Assembly: GCA_003999685.1 (NCBI GenBank)
Contig: CP021230.1
Location: 310,001 to 374,000 of the forward strand
Origin: Taiwanofungus camphoratus
Lineage: Eukaryota > Basidiomycota > Agaricomycetes > Polyporales > Taiwanofungaceae
Direction of reading: 5' to 3'
DNA: 64,000 bases
Positions 34,408 to 48,100 of this stretch are shown here, in pieces (within the stretch, counting starts at the first letter, position 1; every line of letters begins with the position of its first letter). The position numbers were made by a program, and so were the translations under genes. The notes below the pieces were generated by a model that saw only the letters and a program-made list of their open reading frames with translations, ran no database searches and was not told where the DNA came from.

Positions 34408-37247
34408 ATGAACCCTCATGTGTTGTCAGACAATCTCCTACAAGCAGGCCACGCGAGTCTGCGGAAAGGCTCCCAGTCCTGCGTTAAGCTACCTAGGTCT
34501 CCTGTCATATTTCGGTCTGTGGCCTTGAACGGAGCTCCCAAATCTACAGTTCGTTGTCTCTCACAGAGCCATCCACGCAAGATTACCTCGTTGCACAAAA
34601 CTGAGAGTGGTAATGCAACCAGCTCGGCTGAATGTGTCAAGGACACATCGTCGCCATCTTCTGGTCCTACTCCTCGCACAGGCGGTTTTCCTCCATCAGG
34701 TTCCTCTGTCGTTGATGCCGCTGTCACAACTGTGATTGGCCTCAGTATGGGTAAGTGGATTGTAATGCGAAATTAACCGCCGTTTGCTTGTGGTCTTTCC
34801 CTACCTCTGCTGCTGGCAGCGTTGCATCTTGCTGCATGAACACAGCATCGAAGAGGGTTTTCATGCACTGCGTGGCCAGATACAAAGCCTGCGACGCTTC
34901 AGTGTGTAATGAGCGGAACTCCATCCACTGTAAGACCAGTGATGTAACAGACTAAGGGCCCGCGGGCGTAATTTTCGGGCCGTATGTGGATTTTGAGTCT
35001 TTTACGCGATCCGTGATGCGAGCCCTAGAGCGACAAGTCTAATTCTTACATTCTGGTGTTACGTTGAACACCGATCCTTCCGAATTCAACGGCGAGCTGA
35101 AATTTTGTCTTAGTGTTCTTCGGTGGCATTGCTTACATCGCCTGGTACAAGAAGAACGTGCTCGACAAAGTGGGTAGATTGTTCTTCAGCTCAAGCGTTT
35201 TGCACATATTTATACTGATTCCCGTCAAAAGATCGAACTAGCGTTCGCCAAGGGTTACGACCCAGCTCTCGAGCTGGCGGCTCATGGGAAAAAAAGGCAG
35301 GATAACACGACGGGAAAAGAGGACTGGGGTATGGATGACTGGTGGATGCAACATCTTCGGCGAAAAGAACAAGACTTGGTTGACCGTATAATTTGCGGTG
35401 CCGAACACGGACGTTATTTCATGCTCCTTGGCCCTAAGGTATGGAGACATTCTCCAAGAAGCATTCATTGTTCAATTTCATCCATGTGACTCCGTTTACT
35501 CACGTCTAAATAGGGAACAGGGAAGACTACGATGATTTTGGATGCAATGCAAGCCATTGAAGCTGAAGGTGTCGCGATGTGTGACGCGCATCCCGACCCA
35601 GAAGTGTTCAGGCTACGTTTAGGAAAAGCGTTGAACTATGAGTTCAATGAGGACACACAAACGGGTCTGTTTCAAAGACGAGACCCTCGCGAAGGTGGAG
35701 TCTGCTCAGCCGATCATAGTAGCTTATCCTGACAGATATTCGAAGGCGGTCCTGCACTTGACATTGAACGAGGTACGCCATTAAGCTTACCTTCAAAGAA
35801 GATCTACTCACTTCTTTGTTGCAGGGATGAACAAGTTGGAAAAAGTAGCATTGCGATACTCGAGGCGGACGGGCCGGCCCTTGGTCTTGATCTTCAACAA
35901 CATACAATTCTTCCAGAACAATGACGAAGGAAGAAACATGTTGTTACAGCTTCAACAACGTGCTGAGTCATGGGCAGCGAGCGGTAACAAGCTTTCTGTG
36001 GATCTTGACCTCATCACTACTCACATGTACCGGTGCAGGCATCCTTACCATGGTCTTCTGCTCGTATGTTTTTTGTCAGTTACTCGCGAGCTTTGCGTCT
36101 GACTGACATCCACAAGCGACGACTTCTGGCCATTTCTGATGATGCGTACGTATTTCCACATCGTGCGATGCGTATCCCCATCCTTCTGACAACGTTACAG
36201 GTAAAAGCGGAAGCAGGATGCACGTGAGTGTCTGTACCAGAAACGCTCGCGTACTTCGAATGTGAGAAATCTCCTTGCAGGTCGTCTCCGTCTACGACCT
36301 GGACTTCAAGTCAGGGCTGCAGGCTGTGATGCAGATGCGGCAGGATTCAGAGCGCGACACCGAACACTCACAGAAAATCATGGAGACCGTCAGTATTGTG
36401 GGCGGTCGGCTCTCGTACCTGTCTCGAGTGTCCAAGGCGCGCGACATGCACGAGCATGCATTGACGATGCTGGCGGTCGAGAAGGCTTGGCTGTTGAGCC
36501 AAATTGGCCTGATTCCAGATTGCGACGACGACGTCATGGACGAACAGAAGTGGAGTTCGTGCTCGTGGCTCCTGCTGCGCGAGTTTGTCAGGCAACGCCG
36601 CGAGGATGAACGTCAACGGGCGGGACTGGTAGCGTCTGGCGAGATCGCGCGGGACGATCTTCGCGAGCTGCCCTTGCCCAAGATACCCTACGTAAGGGCA
36701 TTCAAACCAGGTTTCCCCCTCTTTTACGTGGCTCATTGGCTTTGATCAGTACCGATGCCGTCAAATCATGACTCGCCCGGATTTTCTGGAAGGTGGGGCC
36801 CGCTGTTGCGTGTTGCTCGCTGGACCCTAACGTGAACTTTCCGCAGACTTGGATCGACTCAATATCATAGCAATTGACGTGCGTCCTTCATGTGATGGCC
36901 ACGACGGGGAGGGGATTCACCCGGGACCTCTGAACGTTATGTTGCAGATAAATCACGACGTCACACCAGATTCGCTGCTTATACTGCACGCTGCGGAAGA
37001 GGTAGTGGAGGAGGAAGGGTTCGACGAGCTTCTGGACAGCGTCCGCGGCAGGGTAGATGAGATCGAAAGCCTGCATCGCACTAGGGAACTGACGGTGCGT
37101 ATATAGCTTCCAACCCTCGTCCCAACGTCTCTAGCTGGGCGTGTCGTCGAAAATTGATTCATCTCCCCACAGTTCAAGGATGTAAACGCGGGCGACCGCA
37201 TCCGACTGACCGTTGATAAAGGAGGGGCACTCGTGGTCGATAGCTAA
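34408..37247 (+). CDS. Membrane-anchored AAA+ ATPase, probably mitochondrial
   Basis: Fourteen exons join in phase to 590 residues (34408-34750, 35114-35169, 35232-35438, 35514-35699, 35736-35772, 35825-35983, 36039-36063, 36117-36145, 36201-36223, 36281-36691, 36750-36792, 36847-36878, 36948-37094, 37173-37247). The N-terminal 80 residues are Ser/Arg/Lys-rich with few acids, like a mitochondrial presequence. A membrane span VFFGGIAYIAWY follows at about 115-127. The AAA core shows Walker A (LLGPKGTGKTT), Walker B-like LVLIFNNIQFF with Asn-Asn instead of the usual Asp-Glu/Asp-Asp, and a sensor-like TMVFCSDDFW. The closest fold is an Orc1/ArsA-type P-loop domain. Known only as uncharacterised fungal P-loop proteins; no substrate can be named. 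The first intron (363 nt) is much longer than the others, and exons 7-9 are 25, 29 and 23 nt. Confidence 0.8.
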
Positions 37248-37626
37248 ACGAGCCTCAGGCAATGCATGCCGTCGCACGGCCTGCGCGGCACTTCCGCGCA
37301 CACAAAATCTAAATGTCACCACTTCTGACCGCCAGCACCGCAAGCCTCCCCCCGCTGGCAGGCGCAGAGCACACCGCCCAGCATGGCTCCGCCCATATTC
37401 TCGCCTTCTCAGCTGTTTACCCTCCACGCGCATCGAGCAGCTCCCGTGCCACGCCTCCCTCACATGACGGCGCGGAGAAGGTCGCCCTTGGGCCTTGGCT
37501 CCTGCCGCAGGTTCCTGGGCACTCATTGAATTCAATCCGCCGGTCCGTCGCAGATGCGCGTTGGCCGTCCAGGGCGCCCGGCCGCGGTAGAACGTTCACG
37601 CAGCCATTTCACATCGCCGTATATGT

Positions 37627-37648
37627 GGGGGGGGGGGGGGGGGGGGGG
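37627..37648 (+). repeat. G22 homopolymer next to C-rich tract
   Basis: Twenty-two consecutive G, followed from about 37672 by an almost pure C/T tract with C8 and C4 runs. The G run can form a G-quadruplex. Its exact length is prone to sequencing error. Confidence 0.8.
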
Positions 37649-37990
37649 ACCTCCGTCGACAACCCCGGCGGCCCCCTCCCTCCCCCCCCCTCCCCTCCTG
37701 ACATTCTGGCACTCTGACAAGTGCCCCCTTCCGCATGCGGCCCCACCGGTGTCATGAGATCACGACGGTGGACATTGGGAACTTGGGGAGGCCGCCTGCG
37801 CCTGATCCGCACTGCTGCGGCCTGGTTTTCGAGGGTGGGTGGAGGGTAGTGCCAGGCTCCGGCGGCGAGCCCCGCTGCAGAGCGGCCCCGCACACGCGCG
37901 GCCCCTCATAATGCACGCTCGAAGCAGCCACATCTGGGGTACGCTGCCCGGCCTATCCGCTGATAACTAATAGATGGCCAATGGGGCCGC

Positions 37991-38003
37991 GGGGGGGGGG
38001 GGG
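37991..38003 (+). repeat. G13 run with further G-runs (G-quadruplex candidate)
   Basis: G13 is followed by AGGGGTGGGGGAGGGAGGGA, giving five or more runs of at least three G within about 35 nt, a textbook G-quadruplex pattern. A further G12 run lies near 41134. Confidence 0.75.
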
Positions 38004-41000
38004 AGGGGTGGGGGAGGGAGGGAGATGCCCACCCGTCTCGCTCGAGCGTGTGTGCTTCCAGCAAGACGGAGCTTGGCTATCTTCCGCATAGAGTTCAGGA
38101 AGCGGGGGACGTGCTGGAGCTGCCGTATCCAGGATGCGTCGATCGCGGGATAAGCCTGCGGCGTCCAGACCCTGCAGGCCTCCGTGTAGCGCTGCCCGGG
38201 AGACGGCCGCAGCGAGCATCCTGAGTCCTGAGGCCTGATGGGGGCCGGAATGGGCGAATGAGGATAGCGCAGTGCACGTGCCGCTACGTACTTGCCCGTT
38301 GTCCAGCGTCCGCAGATTGCGGGCGCTACGGAATGGCTGGGGCGCCCGTGCTACCTTCACGATTCATTTCATGCAGCCTTTGAGACAGACGACGGAACCA
38401 CCCTCGAAGGGATAGATCGTAGATACCATCGCCATGATGGCGCCGGATATGGGATGTCTTGTGACGGCGGACCTCGCCAGGCGACGTCCGCGTCGAGATA
38501 CAGTTCACATCCTCCGTGGTAGTACATACTAGCGGTCGCTGGCGGCACGACGGCCGATCTGTCCCCTTCTTGTAAGTATAGCGGTGAAATCTGCAGTGGC
38601 GGAGTGGTAACAGCGGCATCATATGGAGAAGAAGCAGGGCGAACAACGGTTTCCGACTTGGACACAAAACCGCAGAGCGAGCACAGCTTGCCTATTGTAA
38701 GCTGCACTGGTGGCGCCTATCCTAATTGTCAGGCCCTTTGAAATCTCCCTCTGACGCTGAGATCTTCGCTGCAGTATCTTATACCGAGTATGCATCATAT
38801 TACAGTCGTTGACAGGCACAAGAGAAGTATCGCGATGCGTGTATGCATCAACCAAGGAGAGCACGCAGGGTCGACAGCGGCAGCGCCACAGATCAAACTG
38901 GCCTGCTAAGATGCACGGCGTAGCCCAGAATGAGAGCTAGATATGAATGCAGGACTGCTAAACCGCACGCGAGGCGTAGGACCTGAGAGCACAAGCTGCT
39001 GCAGTTCGATCGCGCCGTTGCCTGTGGCGGACTGATCGTGGCGTCTGCAAGTGCTGTATCATCAAGAGCCGAAAGTCTGAGTGGCCTTATCGATGTCGTT
39101 CGAAGACGCGGCATCGGCTCGGACGCACCTCAGTCCAAGGGGGCTGCCTGAGCTACACGGACTGAGTACTAAGTACTGATTAACAAGCATGGCTTCGAAT
39201 CGGGGCACAATGATAGGAATTGTACATCGATAGCTGTCGATCGTCCATGGATCCCAATCCCAAGTGCCTACCCTGCCCGGCAAGCCGCTTTGGAGGTCGC
39301 TCTTCACATCTGCGAGACTTGCGCCGTGTGGCACGAGAAGCAGCTGGCTGGGCGATCGCGCAAGATCGTAAAACTTGAATTGCAATGCTGGCCGCAGATC
39401 GCAGGCACACACACAGCACCGTGCCCGATTCCGACCCGCGCAGATCACTCACTCACTCGCCGCCACACGCAGGGCTGCTGTGAGCCAACGGGCGAGCTGC
39501 AAAGGGGCGCACATGCCTCGAGATAACGCCGAGGGCTTTCGGCCGCGAAGCTCGAGAGACGGGCCAATTGGCGCATACGCTGGACATCCACGTTCTGCAG
39601 TGGGAAGAGGGGTTCCATTCCTCCGACGCGCCCCTCCAGTCCCACTCGCCGGCCGCTGAAGGGGGGGCAAATACCATTGTGCGAGAACCTTCACATGTTT
39701 TATAAATGCTGTCAGAAGGGGCACGGATGGGAGCGGAGGGGAAGACGCTGCAGCAAGATTAGACGTGGTGGTGCGCTGCTAGTGCCAGTGCTAGCGGTGT
39801 GGCCCCAATCGCACACAAAGGCCGGACTGCAACGAGTCTAGTCTGGCAGACAACCCTCGTACCTGACTTCTCGAAGCTGATCAGCGTGCAAACCCAGCCC
39901 GGCGACTGGCCGCCCGCGAATAGCCATGAACAGACTCTTACTCAGATGACGTCACTCACGACACACCGGACAGTTTGAACAAAGCAACGGCTCACGAGAT
40001 GCATCGGTGATGGCGTCATGCAACAACACAAGCGCGGCTACGTAGTACTAGAAATGCAGACAGACAGACAGACAAAGCAGCGGCGGCGGCCCGTTTCGTA
40101 ACTGGGCGTTCGCGAACGACGGTGCACTCACGACCGTGCGAGTGCATACCGGCGTCTGGGATATGTGTCTGGACAGGACGACCAATGGAGCCTGCGAACG
40201 GCATGGCGATGACCCGTCGATTTCAATGATCGCAGCTCGGGCAGCGTCTCAGCCGCCTCGATATCTGGATAGCACGCAAACCCCTCGGGCATCGGCGTCG
40301 GGTGTCTGCCCATCATGGGCGTTGGCGCGCGCCTTCTCCGCCGTGACTCGGACCGAGCCACCGCCCAAAGCAGCAGCGGTCGCTCGAAGCAGACGACAAA
40401 AGCCTAAAGGCCCGAGGCCCCTCGAGCGCTCTCCCGCGGGATGTTTCGTATACGCGTTGGAATCAGGGCCCTGCGCCACAAAAGCGGCACACTAAGACGA
40501 TCAGCGCACAGAAGAAGAAAAAAAATACAGGCGCCACATGTACAGCGCTCGGCCAAATGCAGAAGAAGAAAAACACAATGAACACCGCGGGGGCAAGCGC
40601 CCGGGAGGTGGGAAGGAGGCGCAGCGGGTGCACTGCCTCGATGACAATGTCTGATTTAAATTCCCTTCACTCTATTTAATTGGAGAGGAGAAACTCGCGA
40701 CGACGCATGGCGCGGCGTGGAGCACCCCTCTCCAAAGCACATCCCAGAGGGGCGGCGGGGGGCATACGTACCCCAGGGCCTGCCCCACACACACCCTTGT
40801 CCCTGTCCGAAGCACAGCATCCCAGAGCCCCGCGCACGGAGCCCGCGCACAATGCAAAAGGGGGCGTATGTACTGAGCCCCGTTCCGCCGTTCCGGGCAG
40901 CCAACAACAGCCACGCCGATGCGTGCGCAGCCAGCGAGACAGGAGGGCTGGCGCTATTTGACCAGACCTCGAACCCGTGCCTGCTGGATGGAATGATCAG

Positions 41001-42072
41001 CGGGGGCGCCGCACCTTTGTGCCGCAGGCCAGCTGAGCCTCCGACCGGAGCACGGAATTCGAACATACAACTCGGACCATAAGGAGCCCGGGCAATGGGA
41101 AGTTTTTCTTACGAACTGGATTTGGACCCTGTGTGGGGGGGGGGGGAAATAGAAGGTGCCCGGGCCCATTAGTAAGTGAGCCCGGCGACGGGGACGCGGC
41201 AGCGGGAGCAGAGTAAGTATCATCAAGGTGTCCGGGGCAATGTCACGTGACAGATAGTCAGCAGAGGCCTGGGAGCGAGTCTGGCTTTTTTTCCCAGATG
41301 CTTCCATGCGACGACGTCACCGTCGAACGGGTGTCTTCTCCAATCATGATGCATGACTGGGGAGATATCGAACAGATGGATACGTCGAAGAGCCGTCGAA
41401 CGGTGGGGGATGCGGGCTGCTGACGACCGGGACGCGCCCCAGACGGCGCTCACACGCAACCCATCTAGAGGTGGTATTAATCTGTGGACGGAGACGCGTT
41501 GCGATCAGAGAACGGACCACAAATGAACGATGCAGGCGGCGTATGTGTCCCATCGACGGTGGTGCGACGCATTGCTACGCGAAGTGCGGGCGTGGTTCGA
41601 TGGCAGCCAGCTATGTAGCGACGCACAGCGACGCGATGGGCAGTCCCCAGGGTCATCAGCCGCTCCCCTCGCCGAACCCGTGTGCAGCGACGTGAGGCCG
41701 AGGAACGGCGCGCCGTTCCTGCGGCTGTCAGCGCACGCAGCGAGAAGAGAGCCAGCCGGGCGGACGCCGAGCGCAGACCGCTGCTTCCCGTGATGCTAGG
41801 ACAGGAGCGAGGCAGACGTCCCCCGTGCAAAGCGAGCCCACAGAATGTACAACTGCGCGTCTATTTCGACAGGTACAGATACAGATACAGATGTGCACAT
41901 GTAAAAACCGGTACTGTACGCAGACGCGGGAGGCAACTTTACGAGAGAAAGTACGCGGGCTCATCCAGACGCCCTTGACGTCAGATGCCACGGTGGGCGT
42001 GCCGGCATGGACGATCTCGGTCGCTCGGACGTGTGCCAGCTGTTCGTGCAGACAGACTGTGTGTGACGCGGG

Positions 42073-42094
42073 CGCATCGCATCGCATCGCATCG
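42073..42094. repeat. (GCATC)4 microsatellite
   Basis: Four tandem copies of a 5-nt unit in the gene-poor region. Similar short arrays occur nearby: ACAGAT near 41873-41890 and CAGA near 40056-40074. Confidence 0.75.
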
Positions 42095-44004
42095 AACGAC
42101 CCAGCACGACGGGTATAGGGAGGAGACGGCGGGGCTTGGAGCCGCAGGTTGTGCATGACGAGGGCCGAATAGCGACAGATCCACCCCAGAAACGCGGGCA
42201 GACATCGCAGGCAAGACGCCGTTGGCAGGAAACGCGAGGTCCGGGGACACTCGCGCGATTCTATCTTGATCGCAATCAATACTGAGCGATGCGGGCGTGA
42301 CACGGCGCATGGGGCCGCATTGACTGAAGTTCGCACTTATACGTACAGGCGAGCGTATGCAACGGCTGTGCTGAATCGAGCGAGGGACGTCACGGCCTTG
42401 GGAGCGTGCGGAACTTGGAACCACGATGGCCACGATCTCATCTGCCCGAGATGGCTGGGTTCCCCGAGTAGCGCAGCAGACCGTCCCAAGTCAAGGACCT
42501 TGGATAGTCATCTGATGAAATCAAAAGAATCCGACCCGAGTCAAGAACGTTGCTTTAGCGGTGCAGCTTGCGGTCACATCGTACAAAACGAGAGGTGTTT
42601 GCACAACAGCCGCAGCTGTAACGGTGCAGCCTTTTATTGTACTGCATTCGGACGGTGAAACAATAGTATTGCCATTGGCTTCACGGTTCAGGAAGTGGAA
42701 TCAGGTTGGAGGCGCTGCCCAGTGCCCAAACTCAGTCGGACCTAGTCAGACACGCTGGCTATGCCGTTTCCAGCGTCCTGCGTTGTCGGGAGTGAGACCA
42801 TATGTCCATATGCCTCGCTCGACAGCTATCCCGACTCGGGCTCGGAATGTGATGGCGAGATCAGAGAGACTTGATTGTCGGAGAGCGGAGAGCGACGATC
42901 GTGGACGCCCGATAGACAGCTTTGTAAGTGGCCATCAAGACACGTCTGGCAGAAACGCCTCAAAACGAGAGCGCATGCTTGGAGTCGCGATAGCTGTGTC
43001 GTCTGCATCGCGCCCCAGTGCCCGGGCTGGACTGGCCTTGTCGGGGTCTGGCGGCAGCAGGTCACAGCTTTGCCCTGATATGGATATCCGACCGAGCCTT
43101 TTTGGGTCGAGACTGAGTTTTGGGATGCTCCGAATTTGGCAGAGTTCGGAGACTGCTGGGTGGAGCGCCAGGACCCACAACCCGAAACAAATCAGCCCCG
43201 TGTCAGCGCCTCGGGTTCAGATACATATACCCCTCGACGTCAAACGAGTGACCCAACGATTTTTTTTCTTCGACGTTCGTAAGGCCTCTTGCCCCCCTGT
43301 CCTCCCTTGCGCACTTTTCCCGACGACCTTGGTGAACGACCGGGCTTGCACCGGCACGATAAGCAAAAAGAGCCAGGGCTGCTTCCACGACTGTGATTTG
43401 CCTCGAGGCTCTCAAGCGATAGCGTCTTCATTCTGAACGCGCTGCACGCTGTAGCCGCGTTGGTGAATTTTTTAGTGCCAGGTTTGGGAACTCCCACGGT
43501 GAGTGTTTCCATCGAATATTCGCTTCTCTATATGGAGGGTCTGCCGTCTCGGCTTGCCGCGCAGCCAGGTCCCCGGATCAGGTGCCGAGCAGCCAATGAC
43601 CGGGTCGCAAACTCCGCACGCGGCATCAGGTGCCAGCGGGTCTTCGGTCGCCTATACCATTTTCTTTCCTTTTTTTTTCCAATAATTCTGATGTGCACCT
43701 CTGCGTGCCCTGATGGCACCAGGCAAGTGGCACCCCAGGAGCAAGGTGACTTCGTTTATCTGCACGCCTGCTTCCTACAGCGTGCGCTCAACGTCCCCCT
43801 GCTCCCATGTGTACCGAGGTCCTGTTTCCGTGAACAGAAGCTTCGAATATTATCCTTCCGAATCTCAGCGGGTATCTTCTCCTCTCGGCTCGCCTTGCTT
43901 ATATTAGCTTTGGCCCTCCCTAGAACTTTCCCCACCGGTACCTTTGTACCCATCGCCGCCATTGCCAACCTGTCCTCGTCCCCTTCCCCCAATCGCTCTC
44001 ATCC

Positions 44005-45127
44005 ATGGCCGCCGCCGTGTCTGCAGTCCCTCCTCACCATCCGGACCCGTTCCGGAAGGCGAACAAGATGGCGACGAGAGCAGCCGCGCCCACATCGCAC
44101 ACCATGGTGAGTGGAGTGACGTAGCATGGCGTCCTCGTGTATCTACTAACCCCGCCGCGCGCCTCAGCCCGACCCATACTACGGGCACGAAGAGGCCGCA
44201 AAGCTGTGTGCCCGGTTCGTGACGCATTTGTTTGCGTGCCCCGAACTGCCTCCGCTGTCGACGGCCAACCCGCCCGCGCCGTCGCCGCCACTCGCGCTGT
44301 TCATCGCCTACGCGCTCCACCGCACTCGCCTCCACTCGTCCGTCACCTTCGCCGCGCTGTACCTCCTCCAACGCCTAAAAGCCCGGTTCCCCGCCGCACG
44401 CGGGTCGTCGGGCCACCGCCTCTTTATATCCGCTTTCATGATCGCGTCCAAGGTGATCTGTGACGATACGTACTCGAATAAATCCTGGTCTATAGTGGGC
44501 CAGGGTATGTTCGCCCTCCGCGAGATCAACCAGATGGAGCGGGAGATGTGCAGCTACCTCGAGTGGCAGCTGAACATCGAGCCGAGCGCGCTCAAGGAGT
44601 TTGAACAGAAGGTGCGGCGGGACTTCAAGGGCGCGGGTCCCTACCCGACGTACGTGCTTCCGTCGCCGGCTCCGTCACCCATGCCCTCCACAACGCCATA
44701 TACTACCGGCACGGCGACAACACCCTCCTTCGCCTCGCACCCGTCGCATCCAACGTCGACGTCGCCGCCCAAGCCGGTCCCCCCACCCGTCCCCGCCGCA
44801 CACCCCTCGTCCGCCTACCTCACGCCCCCGACGACGCCCGACACGCCCGGCACGCCCGAGGCCTCCTACTCGACGTCGACGTCCCCCGCGTCGTCCGCGT
44901 CCCCGCCGACGCCGCCCGGGTACGTCGACCACTCCGCGCGGATAGTCGCGTCGGGCTCGATCGGCACGCCCATCTCGATAGACTCGGTCTCGGCGTCCGT
45001 GCCGCCCGCGCACAAACCCCCGCCACCGTCGTCGTCGTCGTCGTACGGGCATGCGATCCCGGCGGCGCTGAAGAAGGCCAAGTGCGCGAGCGACCTCTTC
45101 GCGCACGCGTCTCCGTGCATCTGGTAG
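44005..45127 (+). CDS. PCL/PHO80-type cyclin
   Basis: Regulatory partner of a Pho85-type (or Cdk5-like) kinase, acting in cell-cycle or nutrient control. Two exons (44005-44106, 44168-45127) give 353 residues. The cyclin box spans about residues 35-155: PDPYYGHEEAAKLCARFVTH, LFIAYALHRTRLHSSVTFAA, FISAFMIASKVICDDTYSNK and WSIVGQGMFALREINQMERE, ending CSYLEWQLNI. These match fungal PCL1/PCL2-type cyclins. The remaining ~190 residues are a Pro/Ser/Thr-rich disordered tail full of SP/TP sites, which suggests phosphorylation-controlled stability. It sits alone in about 12.7 kb with no other convincing gene. That spacing is typical of a heavily regulated promoter. Confidence 0.92.
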
Positions 45128-48100
45128 TCTCTCCGCGTCTGCTGTCTGCTTGGCTCTCTGCTTGATCTTCTGCCGTCACTTTTTTTTTTTCTTCTTCTCC
45201 TTTTTCTTCTCCTTGCATTTCTCAGTCTCGACGACGCCCACTAATTATCGTGCGCCGCGCCCGCATCTCATATCCCGGCCGTTGCTGACGGACCATATTA
45301 TATATACCCATCTCCATTGCAACTTTCTGCAGTACTTGCGTGTTTTGCTCCTCGCGGGCAGTGGGGATCTGGGCTCATCATGGTTACAGTTGCATTTGTT
45401 TCCCGCATCGTTCATCATCGTCTCACGCATCGTCTTCCAACATGTTGTATTCTACCAGAGTATCTAAGTATAGTGGTGTATAGGCATAGGCATACAGGCC
45501 CTTAGGCTCACAAAATGTAAAATCATGCTAAACATCTCAGAACCGTTTTACCTGAGCGTGGCGCGCGCGACTTCGCCGATGATCAGCGCTGGGCTTCCAT
45601 CATTTCCGCTTGTGCGCTGCGTTTTCCATTGGAAAAATGAACTAGTTTGCGGGCAGCTATCTGGTGTCCTAGGCCAGACTGAGGTCTTTCCCGACACGAC
45701 TCTGACGCCGCCATTCGTTCCCATCAGACAGCAGCAGACGGGAGAAAAGGGGCACGCTGCCGCCTCCACATATACGGAGATTTATTGGACGCGGCTGGTT
45801 GACTTGACGATCATTTCTTCATTTTGTTGTTGTAGTAGAGTCCGTTTTGTTACCCCAGCTCGTGTTGCACGACCAGGCTCGCAATGATGATGGTTGAATA
45901 ATGGTACATAATTATTCTGACAAGTCACGTATCGATCGTCTTGCAGGCCAGGTACAGGTACGAAGTTACGAACTGGTACGAGCCCTGCATACGATCGTGT
46001 CCGGTGAACAACCGCGCTGCCACAACTGCTCTCCAGCTGCCACCGCCCGCCCCCTGCGCCCGGCCCCCTGCCCCCTCCCCTGCCAAAATGTTTTCTCCAC
46101 GTCCAATTTCTTTCACGTCGGACATGGACTTATCGACGACTGCTCGGGTCCAGTGTCGTAAAGCTGGTCAGGATGGCAGAACAGTTACGCTGGCGTGCCC
46201 CACGATATGCCACTTCTGGAGCACACGTGTGTTCCATCGGAACGCGTCCTGATTGCTACGATCTTCCAAGCTGCTGACGCGGACGTCTTTGTGGGCCGGC
46301 GACTTGCACCGTGTCGTGTCTTCATACCGAACGCTTTGTGATGGCTCCGTGCCGAATCGGACCTCAGTGGTCATCAGCCAGCCTACCTGCGGTAACACAC
46401 TTACGGGAACTGCTCATCCTGCACCAGCTTTGGTCCGCGGAAGCGTCTCACGTTGCGGACAGGCCAGTCCAGCCTGCATCCCTGACCCAGCATTCGCAGA
46501 GCTTTCACTCAGGCTTCACGGGGATGGGTACATACCCATGACGGCTCAACACCATCCAGTCATATCCCCGTGGGCGTCGCCGTAATGATGCAAGTAGGCG
46601 AGGATAACTAACAGTCGTCGGAACACACATACTACGCGCGCTGAAAGCCAATTACACCTATAAGTATTTCATCCAGGGTTGTGGCCAGGCGCGAGAGTAC
46701 AAAGCCACTCAGGCTGTCAGCGTGAAACCGCCAGCAGCTTTCCATCATGACGCCTCTGATATTTGTTCACATGCAGACAATTTCGCTCTAGCTCGAGCCT
46801 CAAGGCAATGGATTACGGCTATGTCTGTGTCTTTGCGTCTCCTTGACATGATCATCATTCATCTCGCAAGCAATACTGCAATGATCAGGCTCGTATAGAG
46901 GACGAATGTCCGCTATGGGCTTCAACGTCATCGTAGTACACGGCTGCTCATTGTCGGCCAATGCGTCTCGAGCTTAACTTGTAGCTTAATATCAATGATC
47001 CTCCCAGCTCAAAGGAATCGCTGCTCTGGGAATAGCGGCTGTGGTGCTTGCTTTTAGTCTGTCAGTCGGTCCGACCCCTGCGACGACGCTGCCAGAACGT
47101 CTCAGAACATTGATAGACCGCCGTCGCACATGACCGCGTCAACGCCGCTGTACTTTGTCTGCTGCAGGAGGCATGCGCCAGCCTCGAGGCCTGTCCATCA
47201 GGGCGTTTCTCGTACTGGAAATATTTGCCCTCTGGGCCCCTCCCCGATATGGCCAAACACGTTGCTGATCATGCGATCATCTTCATTATACGGAACACAG
47301 CCTCGCCATATTTGGCGGCAGGGTTCCTAGCTCTGGGCTTGCAGCCCAGGACGTACGCCCAAAGGTGTAATAGCCCTGCACTGTAGTTTTGCTGTGGGTG
47401 GGAAGTTGAAGAGGTTGGCCCCCGCAGCAATGTTGCGCAGGCGATACCGCACTGGCAACTCATACAAGGGGCAGCGCAGAAAGAAGATCCCTTCCAATCT
47501 GCATAGATCCAAGTAACCGTGTTTAATTGTCCATATCGAGTCTTCCTTTCTCCAGTGGCTGGAGAGTCGAGACAACAACCTGGTGTTCCGCACAAACGCC
47601 GCCGAGGGCGCCTCAGCCCAGCGTTATCCGGTGCGTGTGCTGCGTCAAGCCTGCATCTCACAGAGTCAGACGGCCGTGCGTCACCAAGATATAATTGATC
47701 TGTATATGGGCTTGCCTCGTTGCACATCATGAGAGTACAATCGTACATTCTTACCGAGAGATGGACGCACAGTAATGTATTGATGGCCGCTCTCGCGACG
47801 CGAAGCATCACGGTTTTGATATTGGACACACAGCCTCGCGCCCGCAGTGTGTCCGCACGGATTCCGAACAGGGCATTCACTCCAGCACCCTGGCAATTCT
47901 AGACTATATACTTACGCAGCGGTGTCGCGAGCATTGCAGGCGGAGCTGTTTACCTAAAGGGCCACGCGGAACCTGTCGAACAAGAATGAAGTGGGGGCGG
48001 ATTAGACTCGAGCTTCTTGTTCGATCGCGGTGGACATGTCGCGACTAAGCTGAGGCCACGCTTGGAATCAACGAGGGAGAAGCTCAAAATGCGCCTTGCC

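Larger units (their letters stand above)
37248..44004. other. 6.8-kb gene-poor, G+C-rich region upstream of a cyclin gene
   Basis: Many frames stay open by base composition alone, often on opposite strands at once, and none shows a motif, signal peptide or consistent splice pattern. The block is visibly richer in G+C than its flanks and contains poly-G/poly-C runs and short tandem repeats (listed separately). It could be a long regulatory region for the cyclin gene or host non-coding transcripts. Pyrimidine tracts near 43262-43270 and 43665-43680 lie in the likely 5' region of the cyclin. Confidence 0.5.

Noticed and set aside
40950-41030. tRNA-like T-loop text (GGTTCGA on the minus strand)
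   Set aside because: No matching T-stem, acceptor stem or D-arm could be paired around it.
41728-42336. 202-residue open frame on the minus strand
   Set aside because: It includes the microsatellites (GCATC and ACAGAT units) translated as repeats, overlaps plus-strand frames and shows no motif.
42561-43436. 291-residue open frame on the plus strand
   Set aside because: It lies in the G+C-rich island where frames stay open by composition, has no domain, signal peptide or splice context, and overlaps equally open frames on the other strand.
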